Below the pieces are notes generated by a model. That model saw nothing but the letters and a program-made list of their open reading frames with translations, made no database searches and was not told where the DNA came from. Below are positions 25,614 through 34,669 of a DNA stretch of 64,000 nt, in pieces (position 1 is the stretch's first letter; every line of letters starts with the position of its first letter). This stretch comes from Pseudomonadota bacterium (GTDB lineage: Bacteria; Desulfobacterota; Desulfobulbia; Desulfobulbales; JAGXFP01), in NCBI GenBank assembly GCA_018823285.1, contig JAHJIQ010000013.1:25593-89592 (forward strand), read 5' to 3'. The position numbers were made by a program, and so were the translations under genes.

Positions 25614-28600
25614 GGCGTCACATTATTCCAGAGCTGTTTGTCCTTCCAGTCAACGCCGGGATTCAGCGGCGCCTGGACATGACAGGCTCCGGCCGCTTCA
25701 TAGGAAGGGAGGTTCCCAAGAGTGTCGGCGATGGGATAGCCGCGATGCTCCCCATGACCATTGGCGCTGGGGTGTTCCAAATCGGCCAGCCACGGCAGAC
25801 CGCCGAAAAGACGACCGCCCCGGTGTTTAAAATCAAGACAATTGGTCTGCAAGAGCCGCGGCAGACCAGAGGAGTGCGGCTGATGGCACTTTGAACAGGG
25901 ATAGGAGTGTTCCGTATTGGCGCCCCAGCCCTTGACCGATTCATGGATCCGGTCGCTCGACCTGAACTCGGTGTTCTTTGCCAAACCGTCTTCCAGATTG
26001 GGAGATCCGTCCTTGTTGGAACGGGGATGACAGTTGAGGCAGAGCCCGGCAAACCGGGAATCGTCTTCGGCGATTCGCTCGGTGCCGAAAGTGGTCCGGT
26101 CAATGTTCCAGCGGGCATCCTCCGGCTGATACGGGGAGGGGTGAGTGTACCCTTTCCCCCAGGACTGCGGATCGCCGTTGGCATGGGTGGTCACGCTATT
26201 GCCATAAGGATCCGGCACGGTGGTATCTTCCTTGAACGGTGAAGTGAGCCAGGTCCCTTTGAGCAGCGGCACCGCGTACTGCTGATTGGCCCCCAGGACC
26301 GGGCTGACGCCGTGCGGATCATGACAGGGGGTACAGAGCCCGTCGATACTGCCGTAAACGGTGGTATTCATGGCAGTATCGGTAAACCCGTCAGTCCGCC
26401 GGGCATCACTCGGAGCCAGATTATGGGAGGCGTTCATGTGGCCGCCCATGGTTACCCTGCCCTGCCGATATGAAAGGTCAACCGTCGATTCGGCAACCGG
26501 CCGTCCAGGAAGGGGCGGCGACTCGGTGATCCCCGGGTAACTCCCGACAAAACGCGGATTGTCCTTATAACCGACAATCGGTTCCGCCGCCCCGTAGGTT
26601 GACTTGTAACCCCACGGCGTCCGGTTGCTGCCGGAAGTTGCGTCCCCACTGTTCTGCGTCTCATGGCAATCGAAACACTGCCCGGCGCCGGCGTTATAAA
26701 AATTCACGGAGGTCGGGTCCGGATAGGCGGTCGCCTTGTAATTGTTCACATACCCGCCATAACCGGCCTGGGTCTCTTTCAGGTTGGCGCCATGTTTTTC
26801 ACCATCAAATGAAACGTAGCTGGAGGTGATCCCTTCGACAAACGACCCGTGGGAGCTGTGACAGTCATAGCACTGCACATTATGGCCCTGACCGTCCAGG
26901 GACTGATCGTTGGCGCGGGTGTTGACGCCTGTCCCATTCACTCCGGTGGCCGGATCAAAACCGCCGCCGTTGCTCACCGCCTTGCCGTGGGCGGAAAAGG
27001 CCTTCTGCAGATTCTTGGCCGCAGCATTTGGGTAACCGGAATATTTGCCCCAGGTTGCGGTCTCGGTCTGACTGTAGCGGGCGTCCACACTCTGCCCGTC
27101 CCAGGCGTACTGGCGCGGAGTCTTGCAGTCGCCAAACACTTCCGTGTCGTTGTTCTGGTCGCTGTGACAGCCAAGACAGTGCGGGGTCAGGTTTTCCACC
27201 TGCACCCTTTCCTTTTGCAGCTTCACCGCCGGATCAAGATCGTCGGAATTCATATCACTCGCAAGAAAGGTCACCGCAGTTGGTACGCCCGGACCGTCCG
27301 GACTGGTACCGTCCAGATCGTAGACTTCCGGTCTGCTGCCCCGTGCAGGATCCGCGTCAACTCCTGAACCGGGCGTATCTTCCTTGTTCCAGATCACCAG
27401 ATCGACCGCAGCACCTGGCGTACCGTCATGGTCTTTGTAACTATACCCCTCATGATAGGTGAGATTGATCAGACCAAGTTCCGTTGCTTCCCAGTGACAG
27501 GTATAGCAGTCTTTATTGGTTATGGTCCCGTCAGCACGCTGGATATGATGCGACTGGGACTCGGTGAGCTGTTTCATGATGTTCAGCCTGCCGTTCAAGA
27601 CACCGTCATGACATTTCGTGCAGTCCCGCGTCTGCCCGAAGGCGGTGTGACGGGGCACCGGCTTGTTCTGGTGACAGGTATTACAGGTCTCTTCGCCTGC
27701 ATGACTGTCGGTAAAACGATGTTCATGACAGGTGGTGCATGTCCTGCTGGCGTTGTGGGTATCGCCGCTGGAACGGTTATAATGCCTGGCCCGGTCATCA
27801 TTGCCCGGATCGTCATCATGACAGACATTGCAAATCCCGTCGTACGGCGGGTCTTTCCGGGCATAGTCACGGCCGTTGACCTTCCGGGTGAAAACGACGT
27901 CACGCCGTTTGGCGGGTATCGGCTTGCCGTATACTCCATCGGTTTCGGTGGCCACCTTGTTCTGGACCATGTAGATGTTGAAATCACCGATGTAGTTGCG
28001 GTCTCCATGAGGATCATGACAATCCCAGCAGAACTTGCCGCCCTTCCAGACCGGGCTGTTCGGGTCGGCCTGGACACTTTTTTCGTAAGCGAGATAGTGC
28101 TTGTACCCGAAATGGAATGATGAAGCCTTCGCTTTCTGCGGTTGTTTAAATCCGAGTCCTCCCATCTGCGGGTCAAAGCCGGTGGTATACTGAGCACCCT
28201 GATGACAGGTCTGGCACTCACCGCCGGAATCATCGTCATGGCATTTGAGGCAGACCCCCATCATGACATACTGGTTCTGGACGTCCGCTTTCTCAGCCGT
28301 GGTCCAGATCTGGTCGGAATCGGTCTGGTGCCGCCGGGCATCGTTCACATGACAGTCAGTACTGTCGCATCGCTGAACGCCATTAATAATCGGCGCCACT
28401 CCATGATCCGGTCTACTGGTGTTGTTGTAATCCGGCAGTATCGTGCCGTCCACGCCAATGGCGCCCAGTTGCGGAGCCAGGGTAAAGGTACTGTTATGAC
28501 AATCCATACACTGGATTTCGTCAAGCTGACCCGGCAGGCTCGGTTCCTCCGACATGTGGCAGTATACGCATTCCTTTGTAAATCTCTGGTTGAAATGATC

Positions 28601-30829
28601 GTGTTTGCGAAGCCGGAAAGGATTTTCCTCGACCTGGTGCAAAACCTTGTTGTCATGGCAGTACCAGCATCCATTGGCGGGAAAATCTGCGGCCGGATTG
28701 CTGGATCCCGGATAATTGCCGCTCGCAGCAGGGCGCCCATGACCGTTGATGATCCACTCCTGATAATTGATTCGGGCCGGATTACCGTTAAACCCGCCAA
28801 AATCGTCTTCATCTGGCCCCACAGTGGTGTGGCAGTTGGCGCAGGTGACGTTGCCGTCCACCGAACCTCCCCAGACGGGCGGAGTGCCGAGTTCGTGACA
28901 GGCAGTGCTTGAACAGGTTTTAGTTGCGGAGTCATAGGTGCCGCCGCCTTTAAATTTCACGGACTTTCGTTTATCGACATGATAGGCGCCGTTGACATGG
29001 TTGGTATCGTCCATATGGCCGGACGGCACTCCCGAATCATGGCAGTCGAGACAGCTGCCGACCACCGTGTCCACGTGACAGTCATCACAGGAAAAACCGG
29101 TGAAGATATGTCGGAAATGGGAGTTGGCCCGGCTCGTCCCCGGCCCGGTATTGGCATACATCGGCATGGCCGACATCCAGAGCTGCTCCGGCGCCCAGCC
29201 CACTGTGCCCGTATGACAGTCCGCACAGTCATTTTCGACCGGATTATGGCCATGACAGGAGTTACAGGGTTTAGGACCGCCGCTCCAGGGATACGGACGC
29301 ATATCGGGATCGACGATGGTGCCGTCGGTATGGCAGTATATATTGGAGCACACCTGGCTTGGCTGATCATAAGTTGGTACTGCCGGGGGATCCTGGTCGA
29401 CGATTACCCAATGCTCATCAACAGCCACATCCCGGGCGCCGTTCGCATGTTTTGCCAGCAGATTTGAAGAAGAATCCACAGACTCGTCATGGCAGTAATA
29501 ACAGGGATACTGGCGAATCCCCGCTTCACCGACCAGCCGATCGTGGCCGTCGTTTGACATAACCAGCGCGTCCATCCCCGGCCGTCCGTTATGGCAGCCG
29601 TCGCACGAGAGATTGTAGGAACCGTTGGTCCAGTTTTCCTTGTAATCGTTATGGTTCGGCAACCCGCCACGGCCATCGTGATGACAGGCTTCACACCGCC
29701 CGCTCGTCCGAGGATCGATTATATCGCCGTTGCCATCCCGCATGTTGGCAAGGTCGTGACAGTTGGCACAATTTCCTCCCGCCCCCACATGCGTGCCATG
29801 CTGATTGCTGTTGTGACAGTCGGCGCAGTTATCGCCATTGCCGGCATCCCCATGATCAAACCCGTTGTACACATCGTGGCAGGTCATACATGGCGCATTT
29901 GCCCCATTGTGGTTTCCATTGCCGATCGAGCCATCGGATCTCCAGTAACTGGTATCACTGTGGCAGACCTGGCAGAGACCGACAGGGGTAGTCACTGAAG
30001 GAGTGTAATCAACGTATCCGCCATAACTGTCGATCACCGGCTGGGGTTTGAAAAACTTAATGTCCCTGAATCCGTTGCCGTGCGCATCAAGCATGAATGA
30101 CTTGATCGACTGGCCATATATGACACCCCAGGTATTACCCAGAAAATTGTTGCCAGAATAAGTCATATCACCTTTCACTTTCATTACATTGCCTACTACA
30201 TCGATAATCTCAAAAGTTTCCTTGGGATCTGCAATGTTCGGCACCAACAAAAGGCCGCGTGTCCCGTCGGAAGCACGACTCTTATCCATGTTCGCTTTCC
30301 CAGCCACTCCGCCTTTCGAATTCCAAAGGGAGAAATCTTCAAAACCAGGAACACCGATCTGACGAGCAATTGTTATTGACGTAGAAAAGGTGGAACCTGA
30401 AAAAGTTGGTTGGGAAACAAATACACCCTTGCCTAAATATAGTTTGGATGAATCCACCCCCTCAAAATCAAGCTGACCCTGGAAATGTGGATCGTGGCAG
30501 TCAATACATTGAGTTGACCAGATTCCGTACGATTCAGAAGTCGTAGAACTTGCATGAAGTTTCTTCTCAGGTCCCGGAACATAGGGGAATCCTGGATTAT
30601 TAATATCCGCCGAAGTCCCATGGCAATTCAAGCAAACCTTGTTTTTCCCTGATATATCCGGATTAATCGGATCAATGGGTTCATTAAACGGCGGATCAAT
30701 ATGACAGTAATTACATTCGATACCATTCGATTCATTATGCGGCGAATCCAGATAGTATGCCTCACTTTGAACCGAGGTTCCCCAAACGACGACCATCATC
30801 AGCCCGATTTTCAGTACCAGTTTATTCAC
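25607..30829 (-). CDS. Exported multiheme c-type cytochrome, about 35 heme sites (CX2CH and CX4CH)
   Basis: This 1740-residue protein has a signal peptide (about 1-24). By eye it contains 32 CX2CH motifs and three CX4CH motifs (CSNIYCH near 493, CSSTACH near 637, CDSTDCH near 820). Mixed CX4CH/CX2CH proteins are a class described from Geobacter. Heme motifs stop near residue 1670; the last 70 residues have none and the protein does not end in a barrel strand. The first 300 residues, including SPHNESNGIECNYCH and YGQSIKSFMLDAHGNG, match the start of the 3031-residue cytochrome. Export by Sec and heme attachment in the periplasm are certain in kind; a surface location is inferred. The start is GTG 30829 with AGGTGA upstream. 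The FN3 giant is coupled downstream. Confidence 0.93.
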   Translation of the reverse strand: MNKLVLKIGLMMVVVWGTSVQSEAYYLDSPHNESNGIECNYCHIDPPFNEPIDPINPDISGKNKVCLNCHGTSADINNPGFPYVPGPEKKLHASSTTSESYGIWSTQCIDCHDPHFQGQLDFEGVDSSKLYLGKGVFVSQPTFSGSTFSTSITIARQIGVPGFEDFSLWNSKGGVAGKANMDKSRASDGTRGLLLVPNIADPKETFEIIDVVGNVMKVKGDMTYSGNNFLGNTWGVIYGQSIKSFMLDAHGNGFRDIKFFKPQPVIDSYGGYVDYTPSVTTPVGLCQVCHSDTSYWRSDGSIGNGNHNGANAPCMTCHDVYNGFDHGDAGNGDNCADCHNSNQHGTHVGAGGNCANCHDLANMRDGNGDIIDPRTSGRCEACHHDGRGGLPNHNDYKENWTNGSYNLSCDGCHNGRPGMDALVMSNDGHDRLVGEAGIRQYPCYYCHDESVDSSSNLLAKHANGARDVAVDEHWVIVDQDPPAVPTYDQPSQVCSNIYCHTDGTIVDPDMRPYPWSGGPKPCNSCHGHNPVENDCADCHTGTVGWAPEQLWMSAMPMYANTGPGTSRANSHFRHIFTGFSCDDCHVDTVVGSCLDCHDSGVPSGHMDDTNHVNGAYHVDKRKSVKFKGGGTYDSATKTCSSTACHELGTPPVWGGSVDGNVTCANCHTTVGPDEDDFGGFNGNPARINYQEWIINGHGRPAASGNYPGSSNPAADFPANGCWYCHDNKVLHQVEENPFRLRKHDHFNQRFTKECVYCHMSEEPSLPGQLDEIQCMDCHNSTFTLAPQLGAIGVDGTILPDYNNTSRPDHGVAPIINGVQRCDSTDCHVNDARRHQTDSDQIWTTAEKADVQNQYVMMGVCLKCHDDDSGGECQTCHQGAQYTTGFDPQMGGLGFKQPQKAKASSFHFGYKHYLAYEKSVQADPNSPVWKGGKFCWDCHDPHGDRNYIGDFNIYMVQNKVATETDGVYGKPIPAKRRDVVFTRKVNGRDYARKDPPYDGICNVCHDDDPGNDDRARHYNRSSGDTHNASRTCTTCHEHRFTDSHAGEETCNTCHQNKPVPRHTAFGQTRDCTKCHDGVLNGRLNIMKQLTESQSHHIQRADGTITNKDCYTCHWEATELGLINLTYHEGYSYKDHDGTPGAAVDLVIWNKEDTPGSGVDADPARGSRPEVYDLDGTSPDGPGVPTAVTFLASDMNSDDLDPAVKLQKERVQVENLTPHCLGCHSDQNNDTEVFGDCKTPRQYAWDGQSVDARYSQTETATWGKYSGYPNAAAKNLQKAFSAHGKAVSNGGGFDPATGVNGTGVNTRANDQSLDGQGHNVQCYDCHSSHGSFVEGITSSYVSFDGEKHGANLKETQAGYGGYVNNYKATAYPDPTSVNFYNAGAGQCFDCHETQNSGDATSGSNRTPWGYKSTYGAAEPIVGYKDNPRFVGSYPGITESPPLPGRPVAESTVDLSYRQGRVTMGGHMNASHNLAPSDARRTDGFTDTAMNTTVYGSIDGLCTPCHDPHGVSPVLGANQQYAVPLLKGTWLTSPFKEDTTVPDPYGNSVTTHANGDPQSWGKGYTHPSPYQPEDARWNIDRTTFGTERIAEDDSRFAGLCLNCHPRSNKDGSPNLEDGLAKNTEFRSSDRIHESVKGWGANTEHSYPCSKCHQPHSSGLPRLLQTNCLDFKHRGGRLFGGLPWLADLEHPSANGHGEHRGYPIADTLGNLPSYEAAGACHVQAPLNPGVDWKDKQLWNNVTPW

Positions 30830-30867
30830 GGCATATCACCTGATCACAATTTGTAATGATGTTATGT

Positions 30868-31045
30868 AAACAAAAAAGTGCCCGGACAATACAATCCGGC
30901 GTCCTGTCAAAAGTGAAATACAGACGAGCTTTTACGGGGAGTTGAGTCTCGGGGGAGCGGAAAGAAAGGGGCAGGGCGAAGCGTTGATGCAACAGTTCGT
31001 ACGCACCAGGTGCGGCAAGCTGAGTAATGACATGTAACTCCCCCG
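30868..31045 (-). promoter_or_regulatory. Possible attenuator in the 5' leader of the 35-heme cytochrome gene
   Basis: On the minus strand, CGGGGGAGTT (31045-31036) can pair with CTCCCCCG (30957-30950) or, with one bulge, with AACTCCCCG (30943-30935), so two folds exclude each other. Closer to the gene, GCCGGA/TCCGG with an 8-base loop is followed by ACTTTTTTG (about 30905-30868), which resembles an intrinsic terminator about 40 bases before the GTG start. No known riboswitch class is recognised. The remainder of 30830-31272 holds the divergent promoters of this gene and of the ResB-like gene; I see no protein in it. Confidence 0.4.
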
Positions 31046-31272
31046 TTAACACGTATCACACCCCCTAACCGACACACTACCATAAAATGTTTGGGCATTT
31101 CAACACCCAATTAATTAACAATAATTCCTGTTACTATCGTTTAATTTCCATTTTCTGGGGAATTAAATTGACGATTCAGACCTAATCAGCTTCACTATCG
31201 ACAAGCGATACAAGCCAGTCACTGGTTAGAAAACCAATGGGATAAACGATTAAAATTTCAGGATAGATTTCC

Positions 31273-32217
31273 TTGAAACAGCAACAAAATTTTTCCAGGA
31301 TTATGATTGATTTTTTTATTTCGCCGAAATTGACGATCGGTCTTTTTGCCACACTGATCTGGGTGCTTGTGCCTGCAACTTTTTCAAAGGCACCCGCCGC
31401 TTTTCTCCACTTCCCGGCAATCCTTGTTCTGACCCTGATCGCGATCAACCTGACGGCATGCACTCTGTCCCGCCTGAAATCACTGAAGGCATCCACCCTG
31501 TTCATCCATTGCGGAGTATTGATCATTCTAGTCGGCGGACTCATCAACGACCTGGGCTTTGTCGCTACCGTCAATATCTTTACGGGTGACTCGGTAAACA
31601 AGGCTTTCAGGTGGGACCTTGAAAAGGATACCGCGCTGGGATTTGATCTGCGGATTGCCGCCATCAATTTTGATTACTATCCGGTCGCCGTCAAGGTTGG
31701 AATCATGAATAACGGCCGGAAAGAGAACCTTGTCGTAACCCGCACCGGAGAGTCGTTTGTTTTTGAAAAATATCGGGTGCAGGTTGCTTCGCTGAACCAT
31801 GAGACCAGCGATCTTGAGCTTGCGGTGCAATCACTTGAAGGGGGCCCGGTCGGAACTTTGTCTACATCCGGCACCAGAGACCTGCCTGCGGATTTTCCCC
31901 TGGACTTTAAACTGGTGGCGTTCCAGACCCCAGATATCAAAAGGATCCGGGTCGATCTGGAGTTGTTTGAAAACGGCGAACTGGTAGCATCCGGAACTTC
32001 CGAGGCCAACCATCCATTTCGCTGGCGGGGCATGCAGTTTTTTCTCACCAGGGTAACAACGGATGAATTCAACCGGCGCTACGCGGGGATCCAGATCAGC
32101 AGGGCACCCGGCATCCCCTGTGTGTATGGTGGTTTTGCAGTTTTTTTCCTGGGTCTCTTCTTGTCGCTCGGCAGGTGGCTGCAAAGGATAATCAGGTCAG
32201 GTTCTCCCCGGTCGTAG
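31273..32217 (+). CDS. ResB/Ccs1-like cytochrome c biogenesis membrane protein
   Basis: The 314-residue protein has the ResB layout: two N-terminal membrane segments ([18 protein letters not shown] at about 20-37; [19 protein letters not shown] at about 47-65), a third ([19 protein letters not shown] at about 74-92), a periplasmic domain of about 190 residues, and a final membrane helix near 283-300 after GIPCVYGGF. ResB works with CcsA/ResC in System II heme delivery to apocytochromes. It is short for the family and no CcsA gene is next to it. The start is TTG 31273 with AGGATA upstream; ATG 31303 is the alternative. It is divergent from the 35-heme cytochrome, which may be its client (inference). 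The last 26 bases overlap the 3' end of nikR. Confidence 0.78.
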   Translation: MKQQQNFSRIMIDFFISPKLTIGLFATLIWVLVPATFSKAPAAFLHFPAILVLTLIAINLTACTLSRLKSLKASTLFIHCGVLIILVGGLINDLGFVATVNIFTGDSVNKAFRWDLEKDTALGFDLRIAAINFDYYPVAVKVGIMNNGRKENLVVTRTGESFVFEKYRVQVASLNHETSDLELAVQSLEGGPVGTLSTSGTRDLPADFPLDFKLVAFQTPDIKRIRVDLELFENGELVASGTSEANHPFRWRGMQFFLTRVTTDEFNRRYAGIQISRAPGIPCVYGGFAVFFLGLFLSLGRWLQRIIRSGSPRS

Positions 32218-32617
32218 TGGTCATCAGCCTGCCATGCTTGACCCCCTTGGTGCCGATCAGTTCATCGGCCAGTTTCCTGATCTCTCTGGCCTTGCCTTTG
32301 ATCACCACCACCTCAAGGCAATGATGGGCGTCGAGATGGATATGCAGGGCGGAAACGATGTTCCGATGGTGGGTGTGCTGGTGCTCGGTCAATTTGTCCG
32401 ACAACTCTCTGGTGTGGTGGTTGTAAACCAGCGAAACGGTGCCGACTGTTTCCTCGTCTTCGTTCGCCCACTGCTCATCCACCAGGGCGTTGCGGATCAG
32501 ATCCCGCACCGCTTCGGACCGGTTGGTGTACCCCTTGTTGTCGATCAGTTTATCAAAGCTCTTGAGCAGCCTTTCATCTATCGAGACCCCGAATCTTACT
32601 ATCTCCGCCATCACCAC
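32192..32617 (-). CDS. nikR: Nickel-responsive transcriptional regulator NikR
   Basis: The 141 residues contain a ribbon-helix-helix N-terminus ([20 protein letters not shown], then [14 protein letters not shown]) and a C-terminal ACT-like metal domain. The nickel-site pattern is present: a histidine in HQHTHH, then [13 protein letters not shown], giving the His/His/Cys ligands of NikR. NikR tetramers bind operator DNA when loaded with nickel and repress uptake genes. A matching operator is at 32782-32808, before nikMN, which is divergent. The ATG at 32611 (two codons in) may be the true start. The 3' end overlaps the convergent ResB-like gene by 26 bases. Confidence 0.95.
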   Translation of the reverse strand: MVMAEIVRFGVSIDERLLKSFDKLIDNKGYTNRSEAVRDLIRNALVDEQWANEDEETVGTVSLVYNHHTRELSDKLTEHQHTHHRNIVSALHIHLDAHHCLEVVVIKGKAREIRKLADELIGTKGVKHGRLMTTTTGENLT

Positions 32618-32636
32618 TCTCCAAATCCATAAAGCT

Positions 32637-32706
32637 TGAGTTGAGCAGCTCGCCTGCTCGAACCGAAGCGAGCTTGCGAGAAATCGAAACTTATACCCGA
32701 AGGGTG
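32637..32706. repeat. Repeat A copy (inverted relative to 13.8 kb)
   Basis: TTGAGCAGCTCGCCTGCTCG is followed by a GCGAGCTTGCGAGA segment and ATACCCGAAGGGTG, the reverse complement of the material at 13779-13900. It sits between nikR and the nikMN operator, in DNA with no gene. Confidence 0.8.
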
Positions 32707-32781
32707 TGCGCTTCCATCACCAATCCGCCAAATAATAACATACGCCACACGCATAAAAACTATTTAATTGTTATCCTGTTC

Positions 32782-32808
32782 GTGCTACTATTTCGATCTT
32801 CGTAACAC
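32782..32808 (+). promoter_or_regulatory. Putative NikR operator (GTGCTAC-N13-GTAACAC)
   Basis: GTGCTAC at 32782-32788 and GTAACAC at 32802-32808 form an inverted repeat with a 13-base spacer and one mismatch. This matches the GTGTTAC-N13/14-GTAACAC form proposed by comparative genomics for deltaproteobacterial NikR (recalled). It ends 23 bases before the nikMN ATG, where NikR binding would block transcription. Confidence 0.8.
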
Positions 32809-32831
32809 CAAGACCCCGAGGAAATTGATTC

Positions 32832-33857
32832 ATGCACATGGCAGATGCCCTTTTAAGCCCGACGGTCGGCGGGATAATGTGGGCGGCAACCGCAATAACC
32901 ACCGTTTACTGTTCGAAAAAGGTCAGCGCCAACCCGGATGATCGGAAGATTCCGTTAATGGGGGTTCTGGGGGCCTTTGTCTTTACCGCCCAGATGATCA
33001 ACTTTGCCATTCCCGGCACCGGTTCAAGCGGACATCTTGGAGGAGGTATACTGCTCGCGGCCCTCCTCGGCCCCCACGCCTCTTTCCTGGTGATGGCCTC
33101 AGTCCTGATCGTCCAGGCCCTTTTTTTTGCCGACGGCGGCCTTCTGGCTCTCGGCTGCAACATCTTCAATCTCGGTTTCTTTCCCTGTCTCGTCGCCTAT
33201 CCCCTGATCTACAAACCAATAGCCGGCCGAACACCTACTCCGGCAGGAGTCTTGTCCGCTTCTCTCGGGGCCTCAGTGATCGGCCTGCAGCTGGGTTCCC
33301 TAGGCGTGGTCTCGCAGACCTGGCTGTCGGGAGTAACGGAACTCTCATACACCTCTTTCATCATGTTCATGCAGCCCATCCATCTGATTATCGGCATGGC
33401 CGAGGGGGTGATCACCGCAGGCGTCATCTCCTTTATCTGGAAGGCCAGGCCGGAGATCCTGTCCCGGGCTGCCGGCGACCTGCCCGTGGGAGATCTGCCG
33501 ATCAAAAACGTCCTGATCGGTTTCGGCCTTGCCGCTCTCGTCACCGGGGGTTTTCTGGTACTGTATGTTTCCGAAAACCCGGATGGTCTTAACTGGGCGG
33601 TGGAACAGGCCGGAAGAACAGGGACTCCTGAAAGACCTGCAACCGCTCTGCAAAGAAACCTTGCCGAGCTCCAGAACAAGACGGCGATACAGCCTGAGTA
33701 CCAGGCAAAAACCGATCATTCTCACAGAGATCGGAACACCAAATCGCTGGCCGGATTAGCAGGTGGAATCATTGTTCTGCTCATGGTTTTAGTGACCGGT
33801 TCCATTGTCAGAAAAATCCGCCTGAAAAACACTTCCCGGGAACAGCACCTCCGATGA
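32832..33857 (+). CDS. nikM: Nickel ECF transporter substrate-specific component NikMN (CbiM family with fused N domain)
   Basis: The 341-residue membrane protein begins with the CbiM/NikM signature MHMADALLSPTVGG, whose N-terminal Met-His-Met loads the metal. About six membrane helices follow (e.g. LGGGILLAALLGPHASFLV, GFFPCLVAYPLIYKPI). After about residue 228 comes an extra membrane segment and YVSENPDGLNWA, the PDGLE/NikN-like part, plus a last helix near 305-325 (GGIIVLLMVLVTGSIV). NikR and its operator directly upstream indicate nickel rather than cobalt. Nickel would supply hydrogenase, CODH or similar enzymes not encoded here. GAGG precedes the ATG, and the stop overlaps the next start (ATGA). 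Confidence 0.92.
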   Translation: MHMADALLSPTVGGIMWAATAITTVYCSKKVSANPDDRKIPLMGVLGAFVFTAQMINFAIPGTGSSGHLGGGILLAALLGPHASFLVMASVLIVQALFFADGGLLALGCNIFNLGFFPCLVAYPLIYKPIAGRTPTPAGVLSASLGASVIGLQLGSLGVVSQTWLSGVTELSYTSFIMFMQPIHLIIGMAEGVITAGVISFIWKARPEILSRAAGDLPVGDLPIKNVLIGFGLAALVTGGFLVLYVSENPDGLNWAVEQAGRTGTPERPATALQRNLAELQNKTAIQPEYQAKTDHSHRDRNTKSLAGLAGGIIVLLMVLVTGSIVRKIRLKNTSREQHLR

Positions 33858-34669
33858 CCCCAAGACTTGAAACCGCCTTTTATGACATCGGCCGCCTGGA
33901 TTCGCTTTCCCAACTGGACACCCCTGCCCACCGCCTTGACCCAAGGGCCAAGGTGGCCACGACCTTCTTTTTTGTTGTGGCGGTGGTCTCCTGCGGGAAG
34001 TATGAAATCGCGGCGCTTCTGCCTTTTTTCCTATTCCCGGCGGCAGCAATCGGTCTTGCGAACCTTCCCACCGGGTATCTTTTGAGAAAACTGCTGCTCG
34101 TCTCCCCCTTTGTCCTGTTCATCGGGATCTTCAACCCGATCCTGGACCGGGAGACCCTCATGAACATAGCGGGTCTTGACATCTCCGGCGGCTGGATATC
34201 TTTTGCCTCTCTGGTCTTAAAATTCATGCTTACCGTGGGCGCGGCCCTCCTGCTGATTGCCACCACCGGCTTTCCGGCAATCTGCATGGCCCTGAACAAA
34301 CTGGGCGCCCCGCGTATTTTCACCGTCCAGCTCCTGATGCTCTACCGATATCTTTTTGTCCTGATCGAGGAAGGAATCCGGATGATACGGGCCCACAGCT
34401 TACGATCCTTCAGCGGCAGAAGGGTAAGGCTACGGACTTTTCTGCAGCTTCTGGGCAACCTGCTCCTCCGCACCCTGGACCGGGCCCAGAGAATTCACAT
34501 GGCCATGCTTTCCCGAGCTTTTACCGGGGAGATACACCTTGCCGGAAAATATAATTTCAAAACCGGAGAAGCGCTCTTTCTGATGGCAAGCCTCGCCCTG
34601 ATCGCCGTTTTCCGGTTCACGGACATCACTCGAATCATCGGCAGCCTGATCCTGGAGGTCGGCCCATGA
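33854..34669 (+). CDS. nikQ: Nickel ECF transporter transmembrane component NikQ (CbiQ family)
   Basis: This 271-residue CbiQ-type T-component has an N-terminal HRLDPRAKVATTFFFVV segment, several hydrophobic helices (e.g. LLLVSPFVLFIGIFNPIL), and the coupling region with ARG-like motifs replaced by RAHSLRSFSGRRVRLRTF and AQRIHMAMLSRAFTGEI. These cytoplasmic helices dock on the ATPase. The start ATG at 33854 overlaps the nikMN stop and the gene's own stop overlaps the nikO start, so all three subunits are translationally coupled. Confidence 0.93.
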   Translation: MTPRLETAFYDIGRLDSLSQLDTPAHRLDPRAKVATTFFFVVAVVSCGKYEIAALLPFFLFPAAAIGLANLPTGYLLRKLLLVSPFVLFIGIFNPILDRETLMNIAGLDISGGWISFASLVLKFMLTVGAALLLIATTGFPAICMALNKLGAPRIFTVQLLMLYRYLFVLIEEGIRMIRAHSLRSFSGRRVRLRTFLQLLGNLLLRTLDRAQRIHMAMLSRAFTGEIHLAGKYNFKTGEALFLMASLALIAVFRFTDITRIIGSLILEVGP

